This document shows positions 1 to 11,401 of a stretch of 64,000 bases of DNA, piece by piece. The position numbers and the translations under genes were made by a program. The stretch comes from Spinellus fusiger. Its lineage: Eukaryota; Mucoromycota; Mucoromycetes; Mucorales; Phycomycetaceae. The DNA is taken from assembly GCA_025094145.1 (NCBI GenBank), contig JALLLS010000034.1:124001-188000 (forward strand). The letters are read 5' to 3'. The notes beneath the pieces were generated by a model. The model was given only the letters and a program-made list of their open reading frames with translations. It had not been told where the DNA came from and did not search any database. Each line of letters begins with the position of its first letter. Position 1 is the first letter of the stretch.

Positions 1-43
1 CAAGAAACTCTCTCTCTCTTATATATATATATGTGCACTGTAG

Positions 44-2066
44 ATAGAACCAACAACGACTATCTCGACTTGATTGGACTCTACATGCAGACAGGCCAAC
101 ACGAAAGAGCCTTGTATTTACTAAACCGAGACAATCTTGTGAAGGATGAAGTCCGTGGCCAATACTTTGCGGCTGTGTGTGCGGTAAGCAACTACAGAGA
201 ACACTTTATAAAGACATGCATGTGTGTGTGTGTGTATTGATGTATCTATTTATTTCTTATAGAACAAATTGAGACGTTACAAGGAGACATTCGATTACAT
301 TGGCTCCCATACCCTATTCAATACAACAAGCAAGTACCTTTTCTTATTACTAACTAAGCAACTAACCAAGTAACTAACTATGTTTATTTGTATGGGGAAA
401 TAGAGTTTACTTCCTCAGGCACCATCAAGGTACATTAGAAAACACACTATAGATAGTAATCCTCTATTCACCTCCTATGTTCTTGTACTAATGCATCTGT
501 GTTGATTCATCATTTGATTGAATCCTTGATCAATCTGGAAAGAGCTAGAGCGTATATGAAATTGGATCAAGCAGAACTAGCCTCGGCTCAGTTTGTGAAT
601 GCACTGATGATTGATGTACGGTGTTGTGAGGTAAAGTACCTTTTATTTATCAAGGACAATGGAATAACAAAGATATATCTAGGCATTGGATCTCTTGGTT
701 GATAACAAGCTACTGTCAGAAGACATAGGTAAGAGTCATGGCACTTCAATGTGTTTGTTCTTTGGAATGAGAAAAGGAAAGGATAATAACTCATGGCTAT
801 TAGAATGGGCCTTTATCATATGATGATAGAAGAGTATGCTTTAGCAAGAAGCTACTTCCTGTAAGTGAACAACTCAATAATTTTTTTTATATATTTCTTT
901 CATTCATCTTAACTGAATGTGTGTTTCTGATACTAGGGGTGTCTTAAATGACAATCCATACATGGAGTACGCCTTGATGGGTTTGGGTGATACATGTGCT
1001 TTCTTGAATGACTATGACTCAGTCATTAAAGCATATGAAGAGTGTAATGCGATGGTATTGATGTAATCTGCGCTAGTGGCCTCGACACTTACTGACGAGT
1101 TATTCTCTTTAAAAACAGCTCATATCGGCCCTACCTGGCTCTTGGAAGGCATTGCATGAAGATTGGCCGTCTGGATGAGGCCATCAAGAACTTATCCAAA
1201 AGTAACAGAATCTATAAGAATGACTCTCTTGTGTTCCTCTCCATGGGCATTTACTATCTGAAGAAGGCAGAGTAAGTGGGAATGAACACGTTGAAAATAC
1301 ACAGTTGATTCATTATGACATTAGTTACCGAGCTGCCTTGGATGGGTTGAGCATGGCGACTCTGGCCACAGACGAGAGACATAGAGGCTTGCATGATTTC
1401 TGGCAGTCTCTGTGGCACAGTTTTGGAGACTGCTACCGTCATCTGGAGTAAGTATATCTTTTTATTTATTTATCTATTCTTGTGGGTTGCTCATTTTTAT
1501 GGCTGCTGTGTAGGGAATATGACCATGCCCTCAGTTGCTTTGAGTTGGCAGAGACTCATGGGGGACAGGTTAGTGATATTTGCATATCTAAGGGTGAGAT
1601 ATGTCATCTTCGAGGACATTATAGCAAAGCAATCCGCTATTTTGAAGAGGCATGTAATGAATAGCATTCAATATAAAGTATAGGCAAGGGAGAATTTACA
1701 CACTCATTTTTCTTTCTTGTTTAGGCCAGAAGAACCTGCAATGATAAAGGCCTTGCTGAAGAGCATTTGATAAAGTCATTGGCAGCACAAGCAAAGCTTG
1801 CGTCAAGAGAGAAGAAGACGCCAATGCATTCTAGGGATGCAGTGAATCAGAAGGTAATTGGTGAGCTATGTGCTGAGGTCTTGCCTCAACATGAAAAGAT
1901 GAAGATTTTCTTTGAGAGTGAGTTGACTGCAGCCAGGGAACGTGTGGGAGGTTTTCTTTTGGTCGAGGGAAAACAAAAAAAAAGTATAGAGAAAAAGGAT
2001 ATGATGACCAGGAAGAAGAGGTCTTGTAATCTGTCTGCGTCTGTATCTGTGTCTGTGTCTGTTTAA
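44..2066 (+). CDS. CDC16/Cut9-like TPR subunit of the anaphase-promoting complex (5' partial)
   Basis: The gene enters from the left edge; the first visible exon follows an acceptor near 43. Its pieces read as successive tetratricopeptide repeats, e.g. around 44-183 (LYMQTGQHERALYLL), 540-640 (RAYMKLDQAELASAQF), 1120-1270 (LALGRHCMKIGRLDEAI) and 1390-1650 (GDCYRHLEEYDHALSCF). The order and spacing resemble APC6/Cdc16, an APC/C scaffold subunit that helps target cyclins and securin for ubiquitylation in the nucleus. About nine short introns interrupt it. One, 1650-1724, appears to start with GC (GAG|GCATGT) because only that junction keeps frame. The final exon ends in a Ser/Val tail merging into a TGTCTG microsatellite, so the exact C-terminus is uncertain. 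Another TPR protein is the alternative. The exon pattern between 300 and 540 is not fully resolved. Confidence 0.6.
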
Positions 2067-2290
2067 CTATGCCCACTTATGCCCACTTATGCCCACTTAT
2101 GCCTACCTGTCTATGTCTGTCTATGTCTGTCTATGTCTGTATATGTCTGTATATGTCTGTATATGTCTGTATATGTCTGTATATGTTTACTTATGTCTAT
2201 CTGTATGTCTAACTATGTCTATGTCTATAAATATTTACCTGTATGTGTCTGTCTATTGGTTCTGTCTGTCTATATCTATGTCTGCCTGTG
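2036..2290. repeat. TGTCTG/TATGTCTG microsatellite
   Basis: Imprecise tandem copies of TATGTCTG, TGCCCACT and similar units overlap the last codons of the CDC16-like gene and run downstream. All frames across it give low-complexity peptides, so no gene is called here. Confidence 0.85.
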
Positions 2291-2524
2291 TGAGATTGTT
2301 CGGACAGGTAAAATAACGAGACTGAACAAAAGCAAGATTTTTATTGAGTGAAGAAAGGTTCTTTGTTTATACTTTTGTGGGTATTTATCCTTCAGTGGCT
2401 TCTACCTTATAGTTGGTGCATTGAATAAGCACTCTATTATTGAAACCATCAGTTATTATGTGTCTTCACTTTAATTGCCTTTGATAGGTCTTATTTTATC
2501 CACTGAGGATTTATAGATAAAGGC

Positions 2525-2695
2525 AGCTCTCGATCAGTGAGATGATACAGAGATGCACTATGGTACTTGTGTGCACTCAAGCCTTCATAGATGACTCTGA
2601 TACGTCACAGTAAACTACTCATTGTTGACTAATTCATAGAGAATCTTTGGATTGAAGTCGGAACACGACAACGGCCCTCAATCCCGAGAATGTCC
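2525..2695 (+). mobile_element. LINE reverse-transcriptase fragment (second copy)
   Basis: This stretch shares long runs with the reverse complement of about 32070-32225, including the segment encoding LVCTQAFI and the run containing ATCTTTGGATTGA. It is therefore a short truncated copy of the same non-LTR element. Stops and indels exclude function. Confidence 0.6.
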
Positions 2696-2989
2696 TAGAA
2701 ACAAGGTAGTTTAGAGGTGGAGGATTAATGTTATGTATTGTTTTAGTGGGGAGGATGTTGGGAGATAGATTGTAGTGAAGGGTAGAATAAACTCCAACAA
2801 GTACATCAATGTCTTGGGAGATATCTACTGCCCTGGACTCAAGTGATTCTCTCTCATATACACTCTGAAGCCAGTCACTGCCTACAGGAGGACAATGCTA
2901 GAATACATACAAGCAAGGCAGCCCAATTAGAGAGTAGTAGATGGTATAGTAATGACTCTTTAATGGCCATCATAAAGCTCCAATATTAT

Positions 2990-3130
2990 TAACTGATGGC
3001 GGTTACTAAGCAACCTACTAATAAAAACCACTGTTATGTATTATCAACACTACTATCTTTATCTGTTCAAAGTTATATGTCTTTGATGAATTCATAAAGG
3101 GAGATCACTATTAAGATAAAGTATGAGTCT
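2990..3130 (+). repeat. Dispersed repeat, inverted partner at 9530-9670
   Basis: About 140 bp beginning GGCGGTTACTAAGCAACCTA align with the reverse complement of the region near 9660 (TAGGTTGCTTAGTAACCACC). Identity looks around 80 percent with small indels. The 9.5 kb copy has an open frame of 67 codons; this one is frameshifted. Confidence 0.7.
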
Positions 3131-3499
3131 GAAAGATAATAAGGATATCTGCATTTGAAAACTTCCAGTTACTTGTTGAAGATCACTTTAGTATACAGTT
3201 GTTCTATTGTTCTATTGCAATAACACTGTGTTATTTCATTGTTCCATTATTCAAATATTCCATTAATCTATGGTTGCATTGTTTTATGAGCAAATTCTTG
3301 TATTTTTTATTGTTTTATTGTTCTATTCTATTGTCTTTATAGGGATAATAAATAAGCACTGCAAGGAGGCAGAGGTGAACCTTCCACCAGCGGCCAATCA
3401 TTCGCCTCTGATGACATACGTGTGACTATTGGTAAGCCTTCTTTCCAGATACAGCAGGCTGCTCTCTTTCCCTTTTTTTTTTCTTCTTTATCAGGCACC

Positions 3500-6400
3500 A
3501 TGTTCTGGCGCTTTGGTTTCCAAAACCCCTCAGCTATTGATACATTATTGGATCGAGAAGATATTACACTACAGGATGTTCTTGAGGAAGAAGATCTCTT
3601 ACAAGAAGCAAAGTCTCATAACCAGAAACTGATAGAATTGTATCCTTTTATTCTTCTTCTTCTTGTGATGTGGTGATTGCGTGTACTTTCTCCACTAGAC
3701 ACCTTGACTCTTATAGCCTGTGTAAACCACAGCACATTCGTACGTTACTCGGTTACATTACCGCCACACATCTTGAAGAGGGACAGCGATTCAAGTATGT
3801 TCCTCTCACACACTCTCTTATGTGTCTATAACATACGTCCACCCATTCATGAAAGAGAAACAAGACAGAATAACACACAGAGACACTCACGACCCTTGTG
3901 TAGATACCCTTTCCTTGCTTGTGAAATTATCTCATGTGAACTGCCTCTGATGATGGACACTATTGTAATTGAGCACAGGGAGCTTCTGGAGGAGTTCTGG
4001 ACATTCCTGGATCGCCCAGCCTGCCCTAGACGCAGAATGGGGGAACAGAGACAGGAGAAAGAAGGACTGGATTGTCTTCAGGCGTCGTATTTCTGCAAAG
4101 TGATTACTGTCTTGCTGACGAAACAAACAGGAGAGGTGAGGACACTCTGAAATCAAAAGAGAGAGGGCTCAGAATGAAGATGGTAGAGTTTATTCGGTCC
4201 AAGCCAGACAATCTTGCCAAGATTCTTTCACATCTGCAGACATCGGCGATTATGGATTTCTTGCTGACCCTTGTACATTTGGAAGAACTGTCAGAAGCAA
4301 GAGGCATTGTCCAGGTAAATCAATAGCAATATCAATATCACCACCATGCATTGGAATGGAATGGAATGGAGGAGAGGTCAGTGCCATGGATGCCTTTACT
4401 GACCATTGCACTGCTTTCAGTGGCTGAGTGATCTTGGGCTTTTGGATGATTTGGTGGATCGGTTGGATCCTTTTTTGGACAATGATGTAGGTGGTTCTGC
4501 AGTTAGCACTAATAGGAATTAGGAGCATTCGATAGCCCAACAATGCATCTGTGAAATTGTTCGTATGTCGCAAACCAGTTTAGCAGAATCCCCTAGTATT
4601 GGTGTGAATGACTTGATTCTGGAGTTGAAGAGGTGAGCTGCTTTTCTTTCTTTCTTTCTTTCATTACAGAACACACGAGGACTCATTGATGGATATCTGC
4701 AGTGAGAGAATCATGAAGAAGTTGGTTGGATTTATGCTGAACCACGATGCACCCAATGCCACCTCCACACTGATCAATGGCGTTACGATTATTATTGATC
4801 TTATCCGACACAACAACAGGTAAGAGAGAAGGAGGTGTGTAGGGTGTGCATGCCAGGATGTTCATGGGATGTGCTAGTGACATGGACAATGATCCGATGG
4901 CAGGCAATTATGGCTACCAGACAAGCACCTCCCTCCGACATCCCACTGTGTCATTGGCAGACATGCTGCGTGTTTTGGCAGACCATGTGGGGGATTTCAA
5001 TGCACTGCTGCTCAATCCCAGATCAGTGGTAAGTGCTTTGCATGGCCCATCTAATGTATAGACGGGGCCAATGAAAACATCGATAGGAGAACAAATGCCT
5101 CTTGGGTTTGAGCGGCTCAAGATATGTGAATTGTTTGCAGAACTCATTCACTGCTCCAATATGTCGAATCTGAATGCAGTGGCCCAGATGGCTATAGAAG
5201 AGAACAAGGCCCATTCCACTGTCTTTATGGAAGGGATGGGAGGGATGGAAGGGGAAGCAGAGGATGTTTCTGCCACAGCCCCATCTGAGGAGACTTTTCC
5301 TGTGGATGGAGCAAAGGCAGAGGAAGAGAAGGCAGAGGCAGAGGAAGAGAAGGAAGAGGAGGAAGAGGAGGAGGAGAAGAAGAAGGAGAAGAAGGAGGAT
5401 GTCACAGACACTTCCTTACAGCAGGGTTCTATGGGTGACTATCTCAAGGTGAAGTTTGTTGAGCATAAAGTCATGCCGACATGCATTGTAAGTAGAGCCG
5501 GGATCTGTCCAACGCCACTCATAAATTAGGGCCTGTTCTTTCTGTTTCCATGGAACAACTTTCTGCACTATGTCATCTATGATATGCTACACCAAGTGTT
5601 CAATGGACGCATGGATAAGGGCTACAACCGCACTCTGGCCATCTCCATCTTCAAGGACGGACACTTGACAGACCGTATGGTGCAGGTGCAGAAGGAGAAT
5701 GACGAGACCTGGTGAGTGGATGAGAGAGAAGAGAAGAAGAGAGATGGACTGATAAAGAGAGAGGACAGTGCAAAACCCAAAGGAATGCGACTGGGATTCA
5801 TGGGCCATTTGACCTTTATTGCCGATGAAATTATCAAGTTGTTCGAGGGCTATCCAGAGGCCATTGTACAGGAGATTAAGACAGAGATTGATTTTAGCAC
5901 CTGGCAGCAGTACTGTCACTATCAACTGAAGGAGACAAAGGAAAGAGATCGGCTGCCATTGGGTGGAGCACGTCCTAATGATGGCATAGAGACAGGGATG
6001 AGTGATGAGGATGAAGAAGATGGGGCAGCCACTCTTCAGGTACGCTTAGAGTGTGCATGGGTGATGTAGTGGGTGGATAGATTGATATTGATCATCTTGG
6101 TATTCAAACTATCTTTCTCAGCGAGGGAATAGAGGTGTAGGAGGTGTAGGAGAAGAGGAAGAAGAAGAGGAAGAGGAAGAGGAGGAAGAGGAAGAGGAAG
6201 AGGAAGAGGAAGAGGAAGAGGAAGAGGAAGAGGAAGAGGAAGAGGAGGAGGAGGAAGAGGAAGAAGAAGAGAACTGGATTACGTAAGTCACTTGCTTGTA
6301 GAATGAAGAAGAGATCCATGCCCTTGACACATTCGACCCTTTAGTGGAAGAGATGATTACGACCGAGATTATGGCTATGGCGGCGGGTTCGACATAACCA

Positions 6401-6699
6401 ATGAGAATGATCCACCCCGTGCACTGGAGGAGTACGGGAGTGACGAGGACACGGAGACAGATTGGTCAAGAGGATTCACCGAGTTTCCTCAAATCAATCG
6501 ACTCCACCGCACACAGAGCCATGTCAGTGATAAGGACATTGAATTAGAAGAGGATCCCTTTGGTGACTTCACTAGCGGAGATGCAAAGGAGGATCTACAG
6601 TCTTTCTCGGACCAATTTGATACACTTCACGTCACAGAGAGTAAGCCTGAGGAGAGTCCAGCCGTCATTAGAAACCCACCAGAACAGACACCAAAATAA
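3500..6699 (+). CDS. SAPS-domain protein, regulatory subunit of a Sit4/PP6-type phosphatase
   Basis: The start is chosen at 3500 because the product opens MFWRFGF, the usual N-terminus of the SAP155/SAP185/SAP190 and PP6R family, followed by AIDTLLDREDITLQDVLEEEDLLQE. Exons 3500-3639, 3699-3794 and 3904-4135 join in frame (HIRTLLGYIT, then YPFLACEI), with further short exons to about 6300. Family members bind the Sit4/PP6 catalytic subunit and direct it in G1 progression, TOR and stress signalling. The helical-repeat SAPS region is followed by two acidic low-complexity stretches (near 5310-5400 and 6150-6275, mostly Glu with some Lys) and an acidic tail ending at TAA 6697-6699. About eleven introns are apparent. 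The family assignment is firm; the exact paralogue cannot be told. Confidence 0.9.
6140..6275 (+). repeat. GAAGAG trinucleotide-like tract encoding poly-Glu
   Basis: About 130 bp of GAA/GAG units lie inside the SAPS gene and encode an acidic run. The antisense serine- and leucine-rich frames across it are artefacts. Confidence 0.9.
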
Positions 6700-6941
6700 A
6701 CCTCCCCCTTTTGTGAGTGATAAAAATGGGTGAGGGAAGTTGGGAGTGGACGGACTGGGAGAAGAGCCACGTGGCCATAGGTAAAATCACCCTTTTGGTA
6801 GTGATGATGTAATAGTTCGGCCTAAAAACAATTTTCTACGTAATGAATTGAATCTCCCCCGGTTTTCCTTTTTCCTCTTCTTTCTCTCTTTCCTCCACTT
6901 ACTCATTCTACTGCTGTGATAGTCATTTCATATTACACAGA

Positions 6942-8299
6942 ATGAGTGAAACTTCCCAAAGTAGTCCAAGAACAAGTAAGAACAGCCCCCCTCCTCCCCC
7001 CTCCCCTACTTCCTGCCAGAACTAAAAGCAGTCTCACTACCACCACTACCACTGCCAACACTACCACCAACATCACCACCACCACCAACACTACCACCAC
7101 CCCATTAGTTCCTCTGCATGGAACAGTGGCCAACAGTCCACCTATGGCAGTCCTGCCCTTAAACTCAAGCTCAAAACTGGACCAAGAGCCTAATCCGTTT
7201 GAGCAGAGCTTTTCAGGGGCAGCAGAGAAAAAGGACAAGGAAAAGCCAATGCTGCCTCCTGTTGCCTCCATGACCAGTCCAGCAGTGTCTTTGATTGGTG
7301 GTGGGGTGCTTCCAAAAGAAGTCACCAACCAGTTTACATGGGACACACTGCGGACAGGACCCTTGTCGCCATCTATGCTTCAAGGGCCCACTGAACCAGA
7401 TGAATTTCGGGACTATGGCATGCACACCAAGGCTATGAGTCATTTATCCGTGCACTCTCAGTCACACCCTCAGTCACACCCACACCCTCATGCTCACCCT
7501 CACTCTCACCCTCACTCTCATGCTCATCCTCACTCACAACGCCCTCCATCCGCAGCAGGCTCCTATGGTAAACATCCCTCCACTGACCCCTCCACTGACT
7601 CACTCTGCACCATAGATCCCACTCACTCTGCAAAATCCTATTCTCAAGTCAAAGTCAAACATGAATCAGAAGAAATGCTCTCAGATGACACATTCAAGTC
7701 AGAAAAGACAAGAAAGAGTCCAAGGAGAAGGTCCAGGGAAGACGAAGAAGCCCTTAAAAAGAGAAGAACAAAAGAAAAGACACCCGAGGATGAGGAAAAA
7801 CGAAAAAACTTCCTGGAGCGTAACAGAATAGGTAAGCACGGCCCACGCTATGATTTTCTTTTTCTTTTTTTCTTTTTCTATTTCACACTCATCCCTCTTC
7901 TCTTACATAGCCGCTCTCAAGTGCCGTCAGCGCAAGAAGCAGTGGCTAAGCAATCTACAGGGCAAGGTGGAGTATTTGTCAGGCGATAACGACAGACTAC
8001 AGATGCAGGCTGAACAGCTGAGGGAGGAGATCATGAGCTTAAAGACACTTCTTCTTGCCCATAAAGACTGTCCCATCGCACAGGCCAATGGATTTGATCC
8101 CAACACCGTCAAGCCAATACCTCATCTGATGCGACCCTCACAGCCCATCTTCTATCCTGTTCCCTCGGCCAGTCCCATTCCTGCCAAAGCACCTCCCTCC
8201 ACTTCCTCTAGTCCTACGTCTGTGCCGTGTACTCAGTTCTATACTAACATGCGTCAACAGCAGAGCATGGTAGCAGGGGCGGGTGTTCTTCGATTTTAA
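6942..8299 (+). CDS. ATF/CREB-type bZIP transcription factor (Atf1/Aft1-like)
   Basis: The main open frame runs from about 6946 to 7831 and is spliced to 7911-8299. The junction falls inside the basic region and yields NFLERNRIAALKCRQRKKQW, a canonical ATF/CREB basic motif (N-x7-C/R), followed by a leucine zipper (LQGKVEYLSGDNDRLQMQAEQL). Upstream motifs NPFEQSF and FTWDTLRTGPLSPSML resemble the N-terminal regions of fungal Atf1/Aft1 stress regulators. There are Thr/Asn-rich and His/Ser/Pro repeats near 7030-7100 and 7450-7540. The start is unresolved: ATG 6942 hits a stop after 27 codons, no splice I tried joined it in frame, and the first in-frame ATG is 7144. A 5' exon with ATG 6726 is possible. 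It converges on the PHF5A gene, with 88 bp between the stops. Confidence 0.85.
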
Positions 8300-8387
8300 T
8301 GTTCTTTTGTTTTGTTTTGTACGTATTGCTTTCTCTGCTATTTATCCTTCTTTCTTCTTCTTTTTACACTATTGGAGATGTGTCTTT

Positions 8388-9004
8388 CTATCGCTTCTTA
8401 AATCCAAACTTCTTTCTTTCGTAAAACAAATCTGTGTGTGTGTGTGGTGTGTGTGTAGGCGTAGATAGATAAATAAATAAATAATAAATAAATAAATAAA
8501 TAATAAATAATAAATAAATAAATAAATAATAGACATGCAGAGTCAATAAGAGATGGCAAAATAGCAGCACTTGTGAGTAGAAACCCCTCCCTCTTGCCCA
8601 TCCTATTACCTGTCTTGGAGGATCCCAGATTGATAATCTTGGGACACCCTTCACGGTCCTTCTCCAGCCGCGTACACCCAACACAGTAGTAGGCATCAGA
8701 AACACCAGGCGATCCACAGATAACACATCTTCCCTGGAAAGATCCTATTCAGAGAAAACATCGCCCAGACAACATGATCAGCGGGACACAGCAACCCAGT
8801 CACTTACCAAAGTTGCATTCATCACAGATACGCACGAGGGTTGCTGGACGTACATAACTAGACACTGAGCTATGGATGGAGTGGAAGGGGGGAATATTAC
8901 CTGTCACATATAACACATTTACCGTCACACTTCTCACATAAGCGTCCAATGGCAATACCAGGCTGCTTACGGCAGAATATCAGATCTGGGTGGTGCTTTG
9001 CCAT
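8388..9004 (-). CDS. RDS3: PHF5A/Rds3, SF3b subunit of the U2 snRNP
   Basis: Four exons read from ATG 9004 give a protein nearly identical to PHF5[21 protein letters not shown], then [47 protein letters not shown] and a C-terminus ending [12 protein letters not shown]. The regularly spaced CxxC pairs form the zinc-binding knot that contacts SF3B1 near the branch-point adenosine. The length of about 110 residues matches the family. Splice phases fit exactly (e.g. AAGACAG joined to ATTTG for KTD). The last intron holds a long TAAATAAA tract and a TG/AC run. The gene acts in spliceosome assembly, in keeping with an intron-rich genome. Confidence 0.97.
8461..8530. repeat. TAAATAAA microsatellite in the last PHF5A intron
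   Basis: Tandem AAATAAAT units lie wholly inside the intron between KTD and LFYERKK of the PHF5A gene, next to a (TG)n run at about 8433-8455. Confidence 0.9.
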
Positions 9005-9529
9005 GAGGTCTTGAGAAAGAAAAGAAAAGAAAAAAGAAAAAAGAAAAAAAAAGAGAGAGAGAGAGAGAAAAGGAGAAAAGGAGCAAGGGAGCAAGGGACT
9101 GAGCTATTTTTCATTCTCATGTGGATGTGACTTGTATCTAACCCACAGCTCAAGGATTCTTCTGGCTTTCAAGCGGCAATTGTCTTTCTTTCTTCCTCTA
9201 TCGCTGTTGGAAATCAACATTGGCGGCTATCGAATGTTTAACTTCCTGTTTCTGTCTGACTCTCAAAGTGTGTGTAATGATGATTGTATAGAGCTACTGC
9301 TACCTACAGCCCCACCCAAGTGGATTCTCCTTATAACAATAGAATCTACAAATTAAAAGTATGGTGTGTGTGTGTGTGTTTCTTTTATTATTGATTGGAA
9401 GATGGACTATACCCTAGACACTATGGACAGTATAGAAAGACCCCCTTGGACTGACTTGAGAGGCATCTTTACCTGAACATAAAGGTGACCAACAGAATGT
9501 AATCGACGATTTTAAATGCAGACCTCCCT
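9005..9529. other. Intergenic region upstream of PHF5A
   Basis: The first part should be the promoter and 5' UTR of the minus-strand PHF5A gene. A 74-codon frame at 9132-9356 lacks any recognisable feature and is not called. A (TG)n run lies at about 9363-9381. Confidence 0.5.
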
Positions 9530-9670
9530 TTATAGATATATACTTTATCTTGATAGTGGTATCCCTTGATGAATCCATCAAAGACGTATAACCTTGAATA
9601 CATAGAGATAGTAGTGTTGATAATAAATAAAAAGTGGTTTTTATTGGTAGGTTGCTTAGTAACCACCATC
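9530..9670 (-). repeat. Dispersed repeat, inverted partner at 2990-3130
   Basis: This is the less damaged copy of the repeat. On the minus strand it is open for 67 codons (TKQPTNKNHFLFIINTT near the start, YDGFIKGYHYQDKVY-like in the middle). It lies just downstream of the transposase relic at 9700-10382, so it may belong to the same element; that link is unproved. Confidence 0.55.
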
Positions 9671-9699
9671 ATCAGTCTTTGGCATCTCTGCCCACTACC

Positions 9700-10382
9700 A
9701 TCACTCTGCCACCTCCAAACTACCTTGTCTCCAGGATATTCTTGGACTCAAAGGCCGTACCAGGCTGCCTGATAACTTTGATGACCTGGCATAGCTCATG
9801 AGCTCAACTCTGGACTCATGGGCCCACTGGAGTCCTATCTCACTATGTTTCTTAGTGATAACAGACTTTATTACTGAGATAAGTGAATGGAATTGCATGT
9901 TATCAAGGTACTTCTTCAAGGTCTGTCTTGATACCCTGATGGCCATGTTCTGCCATGATGGCTTCCTTGGTCTGGTGGGGGGGTGGCTGGCGACTGTTCT
10001 CTTCAGCCACTCTTGGAAGAAGGCACTAATCAGCTTGTCTTTCTTTTTTTTTTAATGTTTTATCATGTCCCCTACAGTGGAAGTAGGCACATTAAACATG
10101 CGAGATGCCTCAACCTGGGGGGTGGTGTTGCTTAGCACTTTATGCAAGACATATGAACGTATTTCAATGCCAGTGTCTTTTGCTATACATCTTTGGGTGT
10201 TCTGACAGAAATGTTCGTGGTGTTGGATTGAGATACTATAAGCAAAGGAAGTATTATGAAAGAGAAAGGGAAAAACAATGTTTATTATTTCTAAGTATAA
10301 AAATGTTTCGGAATTTGAAATATACCAATTCTTTCTGCTGATCACTTTATTTCCTTTTATATCCCAAACATCTCCTGGTGTG
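9700..10382 (-). mobile_element. Relic of a TIR transposon with a helix-turn-helix transposase N-terminus
   Basis: The right boundary is a clean terminal repeat ending CTCCTGGTGTG at 10382 followed by TA, the same end found at 22771 and 61441. Reading leftward on the minus strand, frames carry a helix-turn-helix-like segment (TPQVEASRMFNVPTSTV) followed by VSRQTLKKYLDNMQFHS and KKHSEIGLQWAHES, the layout of the N-terminal half of Tc1/mariner-type transposases. Stops and frameshifts interrupt it, and no left terminus was found. It is the only copy of this TIR family in the window that shows transposase-like coding. Confidence 0.6.
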
Positions 10383-10520
10383 TAGCCTGAGAAGATGACC
10401 ACTCAAGTGACAGGGAGAATTTGATGGAGATGAAACGAGTCACAGACACACCTACACCTACAACACCGCTGCTTTTTCCTTTTTTTTCTTTCTTTCCTTC
10501 TTTCTCTCTTGACGTACCTT

Positions 10521-11344
10521 ATGGGAGCAGATAGAGCAGCCCCACCAGACTCAACAGACAGAACAGACTCAACAGACAGAACAGTCAAACAGGAGACTGT
10601 CTCTGATACGAATGGGAAGGACATCCTTCAAACAGTCACCACCACAAGCACAACGAACTTTGAAGAGATACAGAGACAGCTCAAAAAGACACTGGACCAT
10701 GTCGAACAGCGCAACATGGTCAGTGGATTCCAGACGCTTAGTAAAGCAACAGGAGCAGTAGTAGAACACTGTGAGCAGTTAGGTAACTCATCCCAGTCCA
10801 TGTATCAGCGAGTGGGTCCTGGGCTCCCTTTTCCTTATTGTGTGTCTTGACAGGCCTAACCTCGGACGACCATCCCTACAATGCTATTGACAGAGAACAG
10901 TTCTGGGCTGGACTCAATAACTGCTGGCTCTATGCACTGGCCCAGCGACATGAACCGAGTGAGGAAACAGAGAGACTCACTGACCAACACTTGTATGGAC
11001 TCAGAGATAGGGTAGTAGGGTGGGCAGATACGCTAGAGAAGTTTGGATTAGTGGATTATGAGATGGGATGGTGGGAGGCTGATATTCTAGCAGCCATTGA
11101 TGCTATTCTCTCGATGAATTATGCAGCAGCCCAAGCAGCAGCCCAAGCAGTGGTGGCTCAGGCAGCTGCTATTCTGTTTGGAGAAGTGTTGACGACACAA
11201 GACACATCTCATTCCATGACCCACCCACAACATCAGCAGCAGCAGCAACAACATCAGCAGCAACAAGTTCAACAGGAAGAGGAAGTGTCTAGAAGTAATG
11301 GCGTGTCCAAGCAGCAGGAGACTTCTCCATTAGATGGTTTATAG
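10521..11344 (+). CDS. Unrecognised fungal protein with Gln-rich C-terminus
   Basis: ATG 10521 is the first in-frame methionine. Exon 10521-10782 joins exon 10854-11344 in frame (EQL-G-LTSDDHPYN), giving about 250 residues. The N-terminus is Asp/Ser/Thr-rich with repeated STDRTD. The middle is a helical region (FEEIQRQLKKTLDHVEQRN) followed by a conserved-looking aromatic-rich core (REQFWAGLNNCWLYALAQRH). Then come an Ala/Gln-rich helix and a polyglutamine/His tract. There is no signal peptide or membrane segment. I do not recognise the family; the core looks like a real conserved domain rather than low complexity. Confidence 0.8.
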
Positions 11345-11401
11345 AGTAGAACAGTAGAATAACAGAACAATAGCACACTAGAATAACAGAACAGAGAACA
11401 C

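Larger units (their letters stand above)
2291..3499. other. Intergenic, with fragments of interspersed repeats
   Basis: No gene is visible. Two parts match other sites in the window. Positions about 2525-2695 match, in opposite orientation, the LINE relic at 32070-32225. Positions about 2990-3130 match the reverse complement of about 9530-9670. The remainder is AT-rich and should include the promoter of the SAPS gene. Confidence 0.6.

Noticed and set aside
6933..7346. Minus-strand frame antisense to the bZIP gene
   Set aside because: Val-rich composition mirrors the ACC-rich Thr codons of the real gene; no motif.
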